This document shows, one piece after another, positions 1 through 10,327 of a stretch of 64,000 bases of DNA. The position numbers were made by a program, and so were the translations under genes. The notes under the pieces are model-generated. The model had not been told where the DNA came from, did not search any database, and saw only the letters and a list, made by a program, of their open reading frames with translations. The stretch is from positions 4,092,001-4,156,000 of the forward strand of contig JBANSL010000004.1 of the NCBI GenBank assembly GCA_037127255.1, read 5' to 3'. Position 1 is the stretch's first letter. Every line of letters begins with the position of its first letter. The stretch is from Persicaria tinctoria (taxonomy: Eukaryota > Streptophyta > Magnoliopsida > Caryophyllales > Polygonaceae).

Positions 1-142
1 AAGCAGCAAACAACATTTAATAGTGGATTACCTCTTCTTTCAACAACTTATGTTTTTTTAATATGGAAGCAACAGAGCGGCCGACATTAAACTTCCATGA
101 GAGGTTCCGAACACCCATAGTGATCCAAAGGCTGATAAGTAA

Positions 143-466
143 TTAGTGTTGTCCAGCTATGTATCCTTCACCCCCTTCACATTCGAGCTTAAATAGGTCG
201 GTTGGATTGATGGAAGATGTATAGGTCGGTCGTGGTGGGTTACACATGTTGTTAATCTTTCCCGCTTGGTTGACACAAATGTTATTTGGATCATAAGCAA
301 GTACAGACCAACTAGAATCGTTGGTCCAAAAAGGGGTGGATAGGTGTGACCCGCTCTTTAGGGCATGCACATTTTTTTCATCTAGCTTAATATTATAATC
401 TAGATGAAAATTGTAATCTAGCTCAAAATTATAATCTAGCTTAAATTTGAACATCTTGTTTGGCAT
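143..466 (-). CDS. Unrecognised 107-aa ORF with LDYN repeats
   Basis: An open frame of 107 codons that I do not recognise. Its N-terminal part (about residues 7-29) is a short periodic stretch in which the unit x-LDYN-(F/I) recurs about four times, matching an imperfect DNA repeat with a period near 19 bases at about 380-440. The rest has one candidate ordered part with several Cys (around ICVNQAGKINNMC) but no family motif I can name. No splice partners or promoter were found. It may be a gene fragment or chance; low confidence. Confidence 0.2.
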   Translation of the reverse strand: MPNKMFKFKLDYNFELDYNFHLDYNIKLDEKNVHALKSGSHLSTPFWTNDSSWSVLAYDPNNICVNQAGKINNMCNPPRPTYTSSINPTDLFKLECEGGEGYIAGQH

Positions 467-1374
467 GCCTTTGATTATCCAAGCTTTTTGGAGATTAAAT
501 TATCAAATTATCAAAATGGATCTATTTTATTTGATGTATGGCTTTAGAGTCCGGTCATATTTGACCCGGGCTATAAAGTTCCGTTATAAAAAAGAAAAAT
601 TACATGACTTTATAGCCTAGCAACAAGCCCAGGCTATAAAGCCAAAATCATACATTGTCAATATGGGTGATTTTTTCTAACAAGCTTGGTTTTGTGATCA
701 TATTCGGCTTGCGAGTAATTAGACAAGCTCGAGCTTGAGCTCGTTTTTGCTTGTTATGCTAGTTTTTTCTTGTTATGTTCATTTTGTCAATTTTGAGCCA
801 AAATCATACATTGTAAATAGATATATATCTAACAAGTGAATCTTAAGCTAGCTATATATCTCCAAGTGAATCTCATTCTCGATCTTACAGCTGTAATTCA
901 ACTATCAATCAACCAAAAATCTTTGTGGACCCAATTGAGCCATTCAAGGGTCTGGGATCAGTAAACATTGAAGGTAAGGGAATTTCAAGGAAAGGGGCAG
1001 CTTTTAAAGGAAATGGGTGAGCGAAAATGGAGCAAAAGGTGCACTGAAAGTGCAAAATCACCCACCATTTAGAAGATGGAAAAAAATGCAGAGGGAGGCA
1101 TCACAAATGTTTTGCAGCAGCACTGTATATTCAGTGATTATACAAGCTCAATTTACCGAGCAAAAGAGAAAAGGAGAGCAGAAACGTTAGCAGAAACATT
1201 GCTTTCAAATATTAGCAGAAACATTCACATACATCTCTTCACATCGCGCAAGACATGTACTTGTATAGCAGAAACATTACTTTCATATGTATCTTGATAC
1301 CTTTGTTTGGCCTACACCTAATTGAAGTGTATGCTTTCTTAGTAAGAACATTGCGCTATGGCCCAAGCCCTCAA
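467..1374. other. AT-rich stretch without recognisable gene
   Basis: No coding frame longer than about 75 codons makes sense here and no transposon terminus was identified. Around 1140-1290 a short motif close to gcagaaacattactttca recurs three to four times, a minor local duplication. Nothing else was seen. Confidence 0.4.
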
Positions 1375-1617
1375 TCAATATGTACTCCATATCATATTAG
1401 CAATCTCATCTCGAACCGCCCGCATGGAATGAGGCTCTTCTTCTTCCAAGTTTGAAGACGAACTTGGGAGTGGCTCATGTTCAGCGCCTTCATTGTCGGA
1501 GCCACCGTTTTTCTCTTGCTCATAATTAAGTCCATTAGAGTATCGTTGAATGTAATTGTGCAAAGCAAATGTTGCAATAATAATTTGTACCTTTGAATGT
1601 AAAAACAGATTTCTCAA
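1375..1617 (-). pseudogene. PIF/Harbinger (HARBI1-like) transposase, C-terminal fragment
   Basis: The 80-residue frame contains IIATFALHNYIQRYS followed by an acidic, Ser-rich linker and MRAVRDEIANMIW. In plant PIF/Harbinger DDE transposases the end of the nuclease domain reads like IIACxxLHNFI, and the proteins often end with a basic/acidic tail and RDxIAxxMW, so both parts match in order. The catalytic part upstream is missing or too decayed to read. The frame is preceded on the minus strand by non-coding DNA, so this is a 5'-truncated remnant. The assignment rests on motif memory only. Confidence 0.55.
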
Positions 1618-2529
1618 TGAACATATAACCGAAAGGACATCATAAAGTCAGAAACACTGCACAAAGAAAGAATGAAAACTAGGAAAGTAAAGGTAAACAG
1701 AAGGCACCAGCTTCTGCTATTGAGGTTCCTTATTATTAATTAATCTACAGTTGTAATGGTGAAATGGATCATCAACATCTAGGACAGAAATTTATACTTC
1801 AGTAAAAGGAATGAAATAAAAAGTTCTAATATAGTAATGTATAATCTTTAAATTAGATTCAATATAATAAGAAAAAAAGAACTAAAAACTAATAAGAAAT
1901 CTACCTGGAATGACATGTATTTTCATATAAAAAACTAATAAAAAACAAGCAAATATTTATGATTTATGCACAATGGGACTACCTAGCGCAAATGATCGAG
2001 GCCGTTTATTTAGGTAGAGGCTCACAAAACATTTATTATAACACATCACATAAAGATTACAACAAGCAACCATTAACCATCTTTAAACGCATTTATAAAA
2101 TTGGACATGGAGATCTACCCAATTGAAAATGACCTTCCAGAAAATTAGTAAATTAATCCGAACATATGGTATATTCTTCACAATTTCAGTGTGTTGTTGG
2201 TTAGTGATTGGCAATCATATACCAACTTTGCCCATATTTACTGCTAGTACACAATTGCAGACTTAATATATGTTAATATCAGAAAGGGCTCTAAACAAGA
2301 AAGGAATTTATAAACAAACAATAAAGGAATTTATTATGATAGATTACTAGACACTGAGATCTCCCCTAACTCATGGTACTACTCAAGTGGCTGGTTTTAA
2401 GAGGACAATCTTCAGAGCATTGATCAAACAAGAGTAGCATAGTCCAAGGAAACAAGACTACGAACAAAACATCATGTAGAAAACCTGACAAACGCATCAA
2501 ATATAGATGAGATATAACTGAACTTAGTT
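1618..2529. other. Non-coding AT-rich interval
   Basis: No gene, repeat array or terminal inverted repeat was recognised. It could be the body of the decayed element whose transposase tail lies at 1375-1617, but no transposase motif is readable. Confidence 0.35.
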
Positions 2530-3018
2530 ATGCTACTAATCAAACCTATGCATTCAAATGCTTCACAAGGGATCCATAACAAAACTACCTTGAAATTATT
2601 CCAAGAGTATGAAAAAGGTATAACTGAACTTGTTTATCACAAGGGACATGGCTGTATTTTCTGTTGGAATGATAAAGGTGAATGTTTTCCTATTTTATTG
2701 AAATTACCTCCTATATAAGGTCCTAAAAGATCCTTGAATCATCATCAACTTTTATGTCAATCACAGGCAAAGTTAAAAGGTAAACACTATCTTTGCCACA
2801 TAGCTGCTAGTTTCGTTTCTGATAGGATTGGGATACTGTCCAATGCTCCTATATCTCCAAAGACTCTGGGGCTATTCAAAGAAAGAAATGGAGGGCTTAT
2901 TGTTGTTGGGTCTTATGTTCCTAAACAAAACAGGTTGAAGATAATTCATGAACACATTGGCTTCCAGATTTCAGAAATACTCTTGTCCAATCAGATGAGA
3001 AAAAGTTACTTTAATTGA
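2530..3018 (+). pseudogene. Probable fragment of a YgbK/class II aldolase-like plant gene
   Basis: Frame 2734-3018 encodes AASFVSDRIGILSNAPISPK, then LGLFKERNGGLIVVGSYVPK, which I recall as resembling the segment before the VGSYVPKTT motif in the large plant protein that fuses dehydrogenase, YgbK/OtnK-type kinase and class II aldolase-like modules. The flanks do not continue that family, and the reading stops shortly after. The upstream frame 2530-2718 is unrecognised. A non-functional exon copy or retrocopy fragment is the simplest reading; moderate to low confidence. Confidence 0.35.
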
Positions 3019-3090
3019 TTGGTTCATGAACACATTGGCTTCCAGGTTGAAGATAATTCATGAACACATTGGCTTCCAGATTTCAGAAAT
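2933..3090 (+). repeat. Local direct duplication
   Basis: The block starting gttgaagataattcatgaac and continuing with cacattggcttccag and tttcagaaat is present at about 2935-2979 and again at 3045-3090, with a third partial copy (ttcatgaacacattggcttc) at 3023-3043. This looks like a recent slippage or unequal-exchange duplication at the end of the pseudogene fragment. Confidence 0.75.
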
Positions 3091-3639
3091 TGGCTTGTAT
3101 TTATTAAACAAAGCTTGAATTGAATGTAAGGAAAGATGAATCGCAATACATAAAAAGTTATCACTATGGTTCTCAAGAAAGAAAATTCAGATCAGAATAG
3201 ATGTGAAGCTGAAAATCTTAGTGATTCAGAGCAGATTTCAGAAAGTGCCCCGTAGCTAGGTAAATCAAACCCTTAATGGCAAAATACAAATGGAAGCCTA
3301 TTGAAACTTGGAAACTCTCATCAAGAATGTATCCAATTCAAACATGAAACTCCTCTAATGTTAGTCAATCAACTAAAACAACATGGCAATGACTCACATC
3401 CAAGATCTGTTTTCATTCAACCCATAAAAAGAAAACTCAATTTCATTCTAGAAAACCTAATTTCATTCTAGTTTGTTTATGCAACAACACTCATCTTCAT
3501 TCAGTGATTCAAATCAGTCAGACCATGAAAATCAAAAGTTAGGGTTTTATGTAAATAAAAAATTAGGGTTAATGCAAATCGAAATTGCACCAAAGTGAGC
3601 AACAAAGAGCGAGAAAGAGGAATTTCACAATTACCTGAA

Positions 3640-4060
3640 GAACGTGAAAGCGAAATTGCTTGGTGGAGAAAGTGAAATGGAACCTGTGAAGAGCCTCTGT
3701 CAACAAAAGGAAGTGGATATCAGTTTTTTTTCACAAGCAAGCTGAGAAATCGATCGATTGCAAAGCTTGCAAACCTTATCGCGAGATCAAAGTTTGTCGC
3801 CGTGGAACTCTCATGGAATCGATTGCAAAAGCTTCTGCCAAGACGAAAATGAAGATTGTCGAGAGGAGAGGAACTGATGAGAGGAGAGAGATTCCGTCTT
3901 CTTTTCACCGTCGAGAACGCTCCTCCAAATTTCATCGAACGCTTCCAATCTGGAGCGGCTGAGGAAACCCTTCCCAAGCTTCCCAGTTCCCAGAGAGATG
4001 AACGCAGAGCGTTTCTGAAAACGCTAGTGACTGCCAAACAACTTTTTTCTCTCACGCTCT
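3640..4060 (-). other. Possible 5' leader/first exon of a minus-strand transcription unit
   Basis: This GC-richer block contains a 111-codon minus-strand frame (3720-4055) followed by a plausible splice donor (ttcag|gtaatt near 3635). The predicted protein (start MREKSCLAVTSVF) is not recognised and overlaps an equally long plus-strand frame, so coding capacity is doubtful. It may be the leader of the decayed Harbinger element whose transposase tail lies 2 kb away on the same strand; this is inference. Confidence 0.2.
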
Positions 4061-4125
4061 ATCTCAGACCATCCGCAAACATGGGAAACCTCTTTCCCCT
4101 TTTTTTCTTTCCTCCACAACCATAG

Positions 4126-4925
4126 AAACCTCTTTTACCCCTTTTCAAATTTATTTTCACTTTTCCTTTTCATTCACATATCTTTTCCTTTATTATATTT
4201 TTATCATCATATATTATTGTCAATTATTTTTATTTATAGTTTTATAAATAAATAAAAATAGCAAGTACTTGATATAAATATATTTTATTACATCTAGATT
4301 AAAATTAACAAAGTTAGAAACATTATAACACGCGTAAATACTAATCGAGCTACCTATAAATTCGGATCATAACCTTGGGCATTCGGGTGTTGAATGATTG
4401 TTAAATATTTGTAACATCGCGTGAAATTGAGAATTTTTTAGAAGATTTGGATCAAAAGGCATATTTGGAATGGGTGGGTTATTTAGATTATTGTGATCCA
4501 TAGTGAGAATAAGTGCAACTACAATAGATCAAGATATGGGTATATATATAAGGTAAAATTGAGCTCAAATTATAGAGAAAAATAAAATTAAACCAATGAG
4601 ATATTTTATTTAAAAAATAATGAAATATAAATATATTTTCTATTTCATTTTTACACATGTTTACAATTAATAAATATGGATGGAAAAGAGAAGATGTTAC
4701 TTTTTCATAAAAGAAAAAGGAAAACAAAATTAGAAAAGGGAAGAAGTTACCTCTTTCTACCAAGGTAACTCCTTTCATCCCCTTACCTTAAGGTAAGATC
4801 CACAACCATGAGCTTACCTTTTACTAAGCTTAAGGTAAGGAAATCTCATGGTTGCTCATGCTCTCACGTTGTATCCGTCGCTATAAAACGTTACCTCCAA
4901 AAAGGCCCTTAATCTGGTTAATCGT
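4126..4925. other. AT-rich interval with an inverted repeat near 4775-4860
   Basis: Most of this stretch shows nothing. Between about 4775 and 4860 the string ccttaaggtaag and the phrase cacaaccatgag recur in inverted orientation (ctcatggttg), and the stretch ends with cgttacctccaaaaaggccc followed by TTA at 4890-4912. This resembles the right terminus of a PIF/Harbinger-like element with TTA target preference, but I found no matching left terminus. Confidence 0.3.
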
Positions 4926-4929
4926 TGCC

Positions 4930-5187
4930 AAGACTTTTTAGTTAGGAACTAGGAGACTCGGTTCCGACATACCTTCCCTAACTTAATTACCGACTCCCTT
5001 GCTAAACTAGCGTTTTCTTATCCTTTGGGTATTCGTGTTCTGTTGGAGCCTCCTGCGGAGACTAATTGTTTATTACTTGAGGAGGACTCTAAGGGAAGGG
5101 CTACACCCTGTTTGGTGGTTATGTAGCCCATTTTTGTTCGGTTTGTGTAGCTTCTGTTAACGTTTACTCTCATTTATCCTGACAAAA
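4930..5187 (+). pseudogene. LINE tail: C-terminal RNase H fragment with poly(A)
   Basis: One frame reads TDSLAKLAFSYPLGIRVLLE, then PPAE, ending at a TAG near 5126. The (A)DxLAK motif and the L-E-P-P tail are typical of the end of the RNase H domain encoded by plant L1-type LINE ORF2. A short 3' trailer and an A9-A10 run at about 5177-5186 follow, as expected for the 3' end of a 5'-truncated LINE. No clear target duplication was found. Confidence 0.5.
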
Positions 5188-5542
5188 AAAAAATGACAAA
5201 CAAGAACCCCATGAAAGTTGAGTTCTTCTGAAATGGAATTGGGATTGTTGTTCTTTGCAAAGATACACTTTTATCCCATCACTTTACAAGACATCAATAT
5301 GGCATAAACTGTTGCAAACCATGGTCAGTTGAACCATTAAAATAAATACCCATGGCCTGAATTGTTCATTTAGCTCATGGCGACCAAATTTCCAGTGTTA
5401 TTCAAGGAGCACTGAAATAAATACTTATGGTCTGAGCATTGAAATAAATCTCGTCCTGATCTCGGTAGGAACGGGACGGGATTTGTGGGATTTGTGCCCT
5501 CCCCTACCCACTCTCTTCCTCTTTAATTGACTTTTTATTATT
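5188..5542. other. Non-coding interval ending in left half of an interrupted MITE
   Basis: No gene. About 5455-5515 holds a GGGACGGGATT-rich scrap like those near 24 kb. From about 5510 the phrase tttaattgactttttatta matches the start of the Stowaway-like family seen intact at 20333-20569; it is cut at 5542 by the insertion described next and resumes after 6578. Confidence 0.4.
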
Positions 5543-6578
<1,036 letters not shown>

Positions 6579-7310
6579 TTATTTATGCATATTTTTTAAT
6601 ATCATAAAAACATATAAATATTAATTTTAAAATATTTTTTTAATAATATCATACTTATTAGTAATAAGTATAATTAATGTTATTAAAAAATATTGAATAA
6701 AAATTTGATATTTTATGTATTTTAACGTTTTTTTTAAAAATGTGCATAACTTGAAAAGTCGTTTAAAAACATGAATGAAGTATTTAATTTTTATTGATTA
6801 TTTTAGAGTTATTAATTTTTACTCCTTAGGAAGATAACTTAAATAAAACCCAATATTAAAGGCAAAACCACCAAAATGGAAATTAAAGCATTTTCTTTCC
6901 CCTCCCTTGTCTTTCCGAAAAATATTGTGGATTAATTCAAAAAAATAAGCCCAACCTTGGTAAAATTGTGCTAAATAGCCTTACATTTCAAAAATAACTT
7001 GACCAAAGATAGATTATATTATACTAGTTGCATTCACTAGCTTTGGATATCAACGAGAAAAACAACCTATCAAAGGGTCAGATCTAGAGGGAGAGATTTT
7101 ACACTAATGAGAGGCCCAAGCAATCAAGTATCGTTATTGTCCAAAAAAATTAAATTTATTCAGCAATTAATGGGTCAAATGTGTTTCTTTGTCATTAATA
7201 AGCCTAAGCTATAAGAAAAGTATCCTATCTATCTTTACAAACTAAAAACTAAAAATTCTTCATCCTCAAATAGTATCAATTTTTAAAGGTTTTATTTCAA
7301 AAGTTGTGCT
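6579..7310. other. Right half of interrupted MITE, then non-coding DNA
   Basis: The first about 220 bases (tatgcatattttttaata onward, to aacatgaatgaagtattt) continue the Stowaway-like family split by the upstream insertion. The rest, to about 7310, shows no gene or repeat I recognise. Confidence 0.4.
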
Positions 7311-7319
7311 CTCATTTGG

Positions 7320-7575
7320 ATATGCATACGGGAAGCTAGTGAGTTATTCGGTTATAGTAAATAGTTTTTTCAATTACAATGAATGTTATTCAATTGCATA
7401 ATTATTCACTTGCAATTGGATAGTTACTTATTTATAGTGACAATTTTTCATTTGCAATAATTATTTAGTTGAATTGGTTGGTTATTCGATTTCAATAAGA
7501 CATTCACTTGTAGTTTAATTTGAGCGTCGTTTTTTCATTAGAAAATTTAATTGCAGTGAGTAGTTATTTAGTCGT
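7320..7575. repeat. Degenerate short repeat, TTATTCAnTTGCAAT-like
   Basis: Variants of a phrase such as agttattcggttatag, gttattcaattgcata, ttattcacttgcaatt and ttatttagttgaattg recur about every 20-30 bases. Similar phrases (gttattcagttgtaatga) appear again at 9700-9745, on the other side of the LINE fragment, suggesting the LINE inserted into this array. Confidence 0.5.
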
Positions 7576-7587
7576 GGACTACACCTA

Positions 7588-9588
7588 AATAGCGCTGTTA
7601 TTGGAAGGACTAGGTTGGAGAGTGAGTTCGGGGAATGAGATTGATGTTTGGGGATCTAATTGGCTTGCCTGTGAAGGTCGCCCAGTAGCACCCATCCTGC
7701 AGCAGCACTCGTAGGGATGGCAATGGGTCGGGTGATGGGTGGATGATCTACTTCCGTCACCCGATCCACCACCCAAAACCCTTCACCCTACCCGACCCAT
7801 CACCCACCAAATATTTCACCCGCCCCGTCCACCCATCACCCACCGGGTGATCGGGTAGATCGGGTGATAATTCGGGTGAAATACAAGAAATCAAATTCAT
7901 CAAAAAAAATTATTGAAGAACATACGTCGAACACATCGACGAATAAACATTAATTAGGATCCCATTGCATTCACGTTTCCATTATAATTAGGAGCCAATT
8001 GCATTGCATATCTTCAAATAAATATTGCATAACTTACTTTATAACAAAATATTTCCATTTTAATCGTTTGATAGGTATCTTGAATTAGGGTTTAGGAGTA
8101 TATTGGTAACTTCACATATAAAATATAATTACATAATATAAGTCGGGTGACGGGTCGGATGATGGATTAGGTGATGGGTCGGGTGACGGGTGGGGAATGT
8201 CTTCACCCGGATCCGACCCGACCCATCACCCGTTCACCCATCACCCATTTAAAATCCACTTTATTTCGGATTTTCACCCACTTTTTCGGGTCGGGTGAAA
8301 CGGATATCTGTCGGGTGCGGGTGAAATTGACATCCCTAAGCACTCGGAATTGGGGCTGACAATGGAGTCTCTGATCGATCATAGCAAGGGAGAATGGCAG
8401 ACTGATGTGCTCCGTAGCAATTTTCGAGAGGAGGATGTGCACCTTATCCTGGCAATCCCCATCAGCGCTCGAAGGCCACGAGATACCCGGATTTGGTGTC
8501 CAAACAGAGAAGGGTATTTCACAGTTAAAGCTGCCTATTGGCTAGGGTGCTGCGGTCACCAGCAGGGGTGGTTTCAGCGATTGAATGGAGTGGGTGAGGG
8601 CGTATGGGGATGGATTTGGAAGGTTAGAGCCCCGCCAAAGGTATTGCTTTTCGCCTGGAGAGCATTGCAAGGCGCGCTTGCGGTACGATCTTGCCTCGTC
8701 CAGAGACATGTTGTCGACTCGGCGTCATGTGCAGAATGTGAAGGTGCGGAAGAGACAGTTAGCCATGCCATCTTTTCCTGCCCCTCAATCCATCAAGTGT
8801 GGGAGGATTCGTCTGCTGCTGTTCATATCCGAGCCTTGGGGGATATGTCTTTTCTGGAAATGGTGAGAATCACACACGATGCGGCAGGGGCAGAAGGCCT
8901 GTTGGATTTTCTTACAAGGGCGTGGATTGCTTGGACTGTCAGGAACAAGAGACTCTTCGAGGATAGCCCACCAAATGTGCAATTGATAAGAGAAGGTTTC
9001 TATAAACTAGTGTCTGACTACAGGTTGGTATGGGATGAGCGGAATGAAAGGATGAGTGCGGTGAACCAACAGCTGATAGGTGGTGCGGAGTGGGTAAGGC
9101 CAGAGAGGGGGATCATAAAGGTCAATTCAGACGCAACACTCATGGATGGGGGTTATGTGTGGCTTGGTGCAATAGCACGAGACGATAATGGGCAGATACT
9201 ATGGCGAGCGACTAGTCGAGTTAAGGCTGGCTGGGATACGACATTTGCAGAGATGAAAGCGGCGTTGTTGGGTGTGGAACAAGCAGCGACAAGGGGGATG
9301 ACTAGAGTGCTGCTGGAAACTGATGCATCAATTGTTGTCCGGATGAATCGTTTTCGTATGCCAGTCAAGTGGCGGATGATATAAAGGGGATTGCAGCATG
9401 TTTCTCTTCCTTTTCTGTTAGTCATGTAAGACGTAGCGGGAATGTACTAGCGCATCATGTAGCTAGACTTGTCCCACCAAACGGAGTGGACCATGTATTT
9501 CTCGATCCATTTCCTCCAAGTTTGATTGAGCTTGTGGAGATCGATCTTATATAATAATATGGCCTACCTTTTATTCAAAAAAAAAAAA
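7588..9588 (+). pseudogene. L1-type LINE ORF2 3' portion (zf-RVT + RNase H), with nested MITE
   Basis: The frame starts with GLGWRVSSGNEIDVWGSNWL (from about 7610), typical of the region after the reverse transcriptase. It continues past the inserted MITE with a zf-RVT module (KVRAPPKVLLFAWRALQG, CAECEGAEETVSHAIFSC giving CxxC and HxxxxC) and an RNase H domain (VNSDAT, LGAIARDD, FAEMKAALLGVEQA, LLETDAS). A frameshift near 9345-9365 moves the C-terminal RNase H part (VADDIKGIAACF, HVRRSGNVLAHHVARL) into another frame that ends at 9554. An A12 run at about 9577-9588 marks the 3' end. It is 5'-truncated and lacks endonuclease and RT, so it is inactive. Confidence 0.85.
7704..8346. mobile_element. 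hAT-type MITE with perfect 8-bp target duplication
   Basis: The element 7712-8338 (627 bp) begins TAGGGATGGCAAT and ends ATTGACATCCCTA (12 of 13 positions complementary), with GGGTCGGGTGA-rich subterminal DNA. AGCACTCG flanks it on both sides (7704-7711 and 8339-8346), the 8-bp duplication typical of hAT elements. It lies inside the LINE frame, and removing the element with one copy of the duplication joins codons ...QQHS and ELGLTMES... in phase. A second family member lies at 54415-54885. Confidence 0.88.
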
Positions 9589-9875
9589 CTCGCTGAAAAG
9601 CACAAGGTGCATTTTAAATGTGTCCGCAAATTGCATGGGAAAGGGTGTACACACCTGATCTTTTGAGTTATTTTCATTATTCAAGTTTACATATTGTAGT
9701 GAGTAGTTATTCAGTTGTAATGAGTTATTCAGTTGTGAACCCACACCTAAATATACATATTGTAACTAAATAACTCGCTGAAAAGCATAAGATACATTTT
9801 AAATGTGTCAGCAAATTGCATGGGAAAGGGTGTACACTTGATCTTTCGAGTTATTTTAATTATTTAAGTTTAGAC
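9589..9875 (+). repeat. About 100-bp direct repeat pair
   Basis: The block starting aactcgctgaaaagca and running to gagttattttcattattcaagttta is present at about 9588-9688 and again at 9771-9870 with about 90% identity by eye. The first copy begins directly after the LINE poly(A). Between them are phrases like those of the 7320-7575 array. No gene lies here. Confidence 0.75.
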
Positions 9876-10327
9876 CCAACATAAAAGGCTCAAAAAAATT
9901 CACTTAGGCTATTTTCTGGATTTTCTAAAGTTGAGGCAAGGGAGTGAAATAACCCTTAAAGCCTGGTCTTTTTACGCAATTAACTTAAAAAAAATTCCCA
10001 AACCAGGATCCGGAACTCAAAAAAATCCTAGGGTAAAATTAAATTCAACTAGAAAGTTATTTCAAGTCCGCCTTTCTCCCCTCTCTGTCGATATTCAATC
10101 AATTTTCTATCGGATTCACACTCCAAATTTTGTTTTAAACCCTAGATCCAGTCCCGGAAGCCTCATCGACTGCCCCAATTTCCAGATTTTCTCTACTGCT
10201 GCGAGGCGAATTTCGTCCCAGGCGGCCCTTCAGATCGTGAGCTGACCTAATTACGCCCCTTTCTCCCGATTGGAGCTTCGCAAAGTGACTTCTCGGCGTC
10301 TTGGAGATCGGTGTCGAGAAATTTGCA

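Noticed and set aside
8203..8442. 79-codon minus-strand frame
   Set aside because: It lies mostly within the end of the hAT-type MITE and reads across its boundary.
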